NCBI GenBank assembly: GCA_035495315.1
Contig: DATJGF010000023.1
Span: 1 to 64,000 of the forward strand
Direction: 5' to 3'
Source: DATJGF01 sp035495315
GTDB lineage: Bacteria > Verrucomicrobiota > Verrucomicrobiia > Limisphaerales > UBA8199
DNA length: 64,000 nt
Position 1 is the first letter of the stretch, and each line of letters starts with the position of its first letter. The translations under genes and the position numbers were made by a program. The notes beneath the pieces are model-generated. The model was given only the letters and a program-made list of their open reading frames with translations, had not been told where the DNA came from and searched no databases. Of the stretch, positions 62,070 to 64,000 are shown piece after piece.

Positions 62070-63860
62070 ATGGACGCAGCGCACATTAGAAATTTCAGCA
62101 TTATCGCCCATATCGACCATGGGAAGACGACGCTTTCCGACCGGTTGTTGCACCGGACCGGGACGATCTCGACTCGGGAAATGGAAGATCAATTGCTTGA
62201 TTCAATGGATCTGGAAAAGGAGCGGGGGATTACGATAAAGGCCCATCCTGTTACCATGCAATACCAGTCCAAAGGTGGTGAAGTTTATGAGCTTAACCTT
62301 ATCGACACGCCGGGCCACGTGGATTTTTCGTATGAAGTGTCGCGGAGTCTCAGCGCGTGCGAAGGGGCGTTGCTGATTATCGACGCCGCCCAAGGCGTCG
62401 AAGCCCAAACCGTCGCCAATGTGCACCTCGCGATGAAGCAGAACCTCGCGATTATCCCGGTCATTAACAAGATCGATCTGCCCCACGCCAATATTCCGGC
62501 GACGAAGCAACAGCTCGAAGACATTTTGGCCATCCCGGGTGATTCTGCCATCCTGGCCAGCGCCAAAGAAGGCCTGGGGATTGATGATATTCTCGAGGCG
62601 ATTGTCGCGCGAATACCCGCACCAAAACCGACCGGTGAAGCCTCTTTGCAAGCGCTGGTCTTTGATTCCTATTTCGATACTTACAAAGGGGTAGTCAGCC
62701 ATGTGCGTGTGTTTAATGGCGAACTCAAGCCCGGCCTGACGGTTAAACTGCTGCACTCGGGCAAAAGCGTCGAAGTGAAAGAGGTGGGGAGTTTTAATCC
62801 CAAACCTTACGTGCGAGAGAAACTGGAGGTAGGGGAAACAGGCTACATTACCGCGAACATAAAGAGCCCGCTTGAGGTAAAGATGGGCGACACGATCACC
62901 GGCGCCCGGCATTCCGCCCCGGCGCTGCCCGGATTCAAGGAGATACATCCGATGGTCTTCAGCGGGATATATCCAATCAACACCGCCGATTACGAGCATC
63001 TCAAAGCAAACCTGGCCAAGCTCCAGTTAAACGATTCGGCCTTTGTATATCAGGCGGAAACTTCCGTCGCGCTTGGGTTTGGGTTCCGGTGCGGTTTCCT
63101 GGGCCTGTTGCATCTGGAAATCGTGCAAGAACGCCTCCGCCGCGAGTACGGGATGGATATTATTGCCACCTATCCCAGTGTCATCTATCGGGTGAAACTC
63201 ACCGATGGTACGCTCAAGGAAGTCGATAACCCTGCGTATTTGCCGGAAGTAACGTACATCGAAAAGATAGAGGAGCCGATGGTCAAAGCCTTCGTCATCT
63301 GTCCAAACGAGTACATCGGCGATATGATGGCGTTGATTTCGGAAAAACGCGGCGGAGTCGACCACACCGAGACACTCGATACGCGTCGTGTCATGCTGAC
63401 CAGCCTGCTGCCGCTTAATGAGATTTTGATCGATTTTCATGACCGTATCAAAAGCATTACCCGCGGCTACGGCTCAATGGATTACGAATATGCCGGCTAT
63501 AAGGAATCCAACATGGTCAAACTCGACATGCTCGTCAATGGGGAGGCGGTTGACGCTTTTTCGTGCATCGTGCACCGTGACAAAGCGGAGGGCAGGGGAC
63601 AGGCCCTGGCCGCGAAGCTCAAAGAGGTTATTCCCCGCCAGCAGTACGCCGTAGCGATTCAAGGTGCTATCGGCGGAAAGATTGTCGCCCGCGAAACCGT
63701 CGGCGCGTTGCGCAAAGATGTGACCGCGAAGTGTTACGGGGGCGACATCACGCGCAAACGCAAACTGCTGGAGAAACAAAAAGAGGGCAAAAAGCGCATG
63801 AAAACCTTCGGTTCGGTCAACATCCCACAAGAAGCCTTTATTGAGGTCCTGAAAGCCTAA
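62070..63860 (+). CDS. lepA: elongation factor 4 (LepA)
   Basis: A 596-residue translational GTPase. The start at the ATG at 62070 (MDAAHIRNFSIIAHIDHGKT) gives the usual family N-terminus; the longer open frame upstream is not supported. G motifs are AHIDHGKTT, DTPGHVDF and NKIDLPHA. Later domains include the LepA-specific GFGFRCGFLGLLHLEIVQER and the C-terminal QKEGKKRMKTFGSVNIPQEA. It back-translocates stalled ribosomes and aids 30S biogenesis. It is followed 14 bases later by another gene. Confidence 0.96.
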   Translation: MDAAHIRNFSIIAHIDHGKTTLSDRLLHRTGTISTREMEDQLLDSMDLEKERGITIKAHPVTMQYQSKGGEVYELNLIDTPGHVDFSYEVSRSLSACEGALLIIDAAQGVEAQTVANVHLAMKQNLAIIPVINKIDLPHANIPATKQQLEDILAIPGDSAILASAKEGLGIDDILEAIVARIPAPKPTGEASLQALVFDSYFDTYKGVVSHVRVFNGELKPGLTVKLLHSGKSVEVKEVGSFNPKPYVREKLEVGETGYITANIKSPLEVKMGDTITGARHSAPALPGFKEIHPMVFSGIYPINTADYEHLKANLAKLQLNDSAFVYQAETSVALGFGFRCGFLGLLHLEIVQERLRREYGMDIIATYPSVIYRVKLTDGTLKEVDNPAYLPEVTYIEKIEEPMVKAFVICPNEYIGDMMALISEKRGGVDHTETLDTRRVMLTSLLPLNEILIDFHDRIKSITRGYGSMDYEYAGYKESNMVKLDMLVNGEAVDAFSCIVHRDKAEGRGQALAAKLKEVIPRQQYAVAIQGAIGGKIVARETVGALRKDVTAKCYGGDITRKRKLLEKQKEGKKRMKTFGSVNIPQEAFIEVLKA

Positions 63861-63874
63861 GCGGAATTCTCGCT

Positions 63875-64000
63875 ATGCCAAAAACCAAAAACCGAGAAAC
63901 GGACAAGCAGCCCGCGAAAGCGGCGTCAGCTAGTGCAGGGTTTGCCTCAAGCAATCGCTCGCCGGCAGGGATGGCGCCGTCGAGAACTTCCGGGTTAATG
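63875..64000 (+). CDS. 5' end of a CDS cut by the window edge
   Basis: The frame opens at the ATG at 63875 and stays open to the window end. It encodes a basic, Ala/Ser-rich start (MPKTKNRETDKQPAKAASAS) of low complexity. The position directly after lepA is where lepB (signal peptidase I) often sits in bacteria, but nothing in these 42 residues proves it. The product is unassigned. Confidence 0.4.
   Translation, partial: MPKTKNRETDKQPAKAASASAGFASSNRSPAGMAPSRTSGLM

Overview
The window reads as a moderately GC-rich chromosome segment from a Verrucomicrobiota bacterium, most likely of the Pedosphaera/Limisphaera kind found in soil or freshwater. This rests on family content, not on a search. 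The indicators are a TIGR03790-type secreted protein, giant secreted proteins with chitobiase-like C-terminal repeats and PA14 domains, two proteins resembling the TIGR03806 haem-binding family, many single-domain Rcp1-like response regulators, an hX9DG-type prepilin, and palindromic intergenic repeats with a core of gacgtaaggagac.

Layout. Positions 1-3250 hold a palindromic repeat and a TIGR03790 protein on the minus strand. A tRNA-Phe at 3251-3326 is followed by a sparse, decayed accessory zone (about 3.3-13 kb). That zone has four receiver-only response regulators (one frameshifted), a protein with two LuxR-type HTH domains, two translationally coupled membrane proteins, a frameshifted zinc-ribbon protein and a relic of a sugar-binding-type domain. 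From 12 to 22 kb lie a radical SAM protein, a CBM9/transglutaminase/esterase fusion, asparagine synthase, a signal peptidase I, a stand-alone LigD-type polymerase domain behind a broken HAD gene, and a frameshifted prepilin. From 23 to 34 kb there is a secreted redox/surface block: a YVTN propeller, two TIGR03806-like haem proteins (one inside an 1881-residue multidomain protein), an NHL-repeat relic and an amidohydrolase of the D-aminoacylase class.

From 34 to 53 kb the genes are mostly metabolic: a beta-helix protein, acetate kinase plus phosphoketolase (a complete xylulose-5-P/fructose-6-P to acetate route), a TauE/SafE permease, an M29-like aminopeptidase coupled to an OvoA-C-terminal-type methyltransferase, an amino-acid ABC transporter, a DUF362 Tat protein, rhamnulokinase and a cytochrome P450. 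From 53.5 to 58.1 kb a minus-strand operon encodes a corrinoid protein, a homocysteine S-methyltransferase, an MtaA/UroD-type methyltransferase and a propeller/dihaem-cytochrome fusion. The window ends with an ECF sigma operon and lepA followed by the start of another gene.

Single-base frameshifts or in-frame stops interrupt at least six otherwise coherent reading frames (near 3680, 5948, 6743, 20226, 22640 and in the 31.8 kb relic). Either the region is decaying or the assembly carries indel errors. The most interesting possible system is the corrinoid methyl-transfer operon with its attached surface redox protein. The tandem-LuxR gene with its orphan receivers and the nested repeat family come next.
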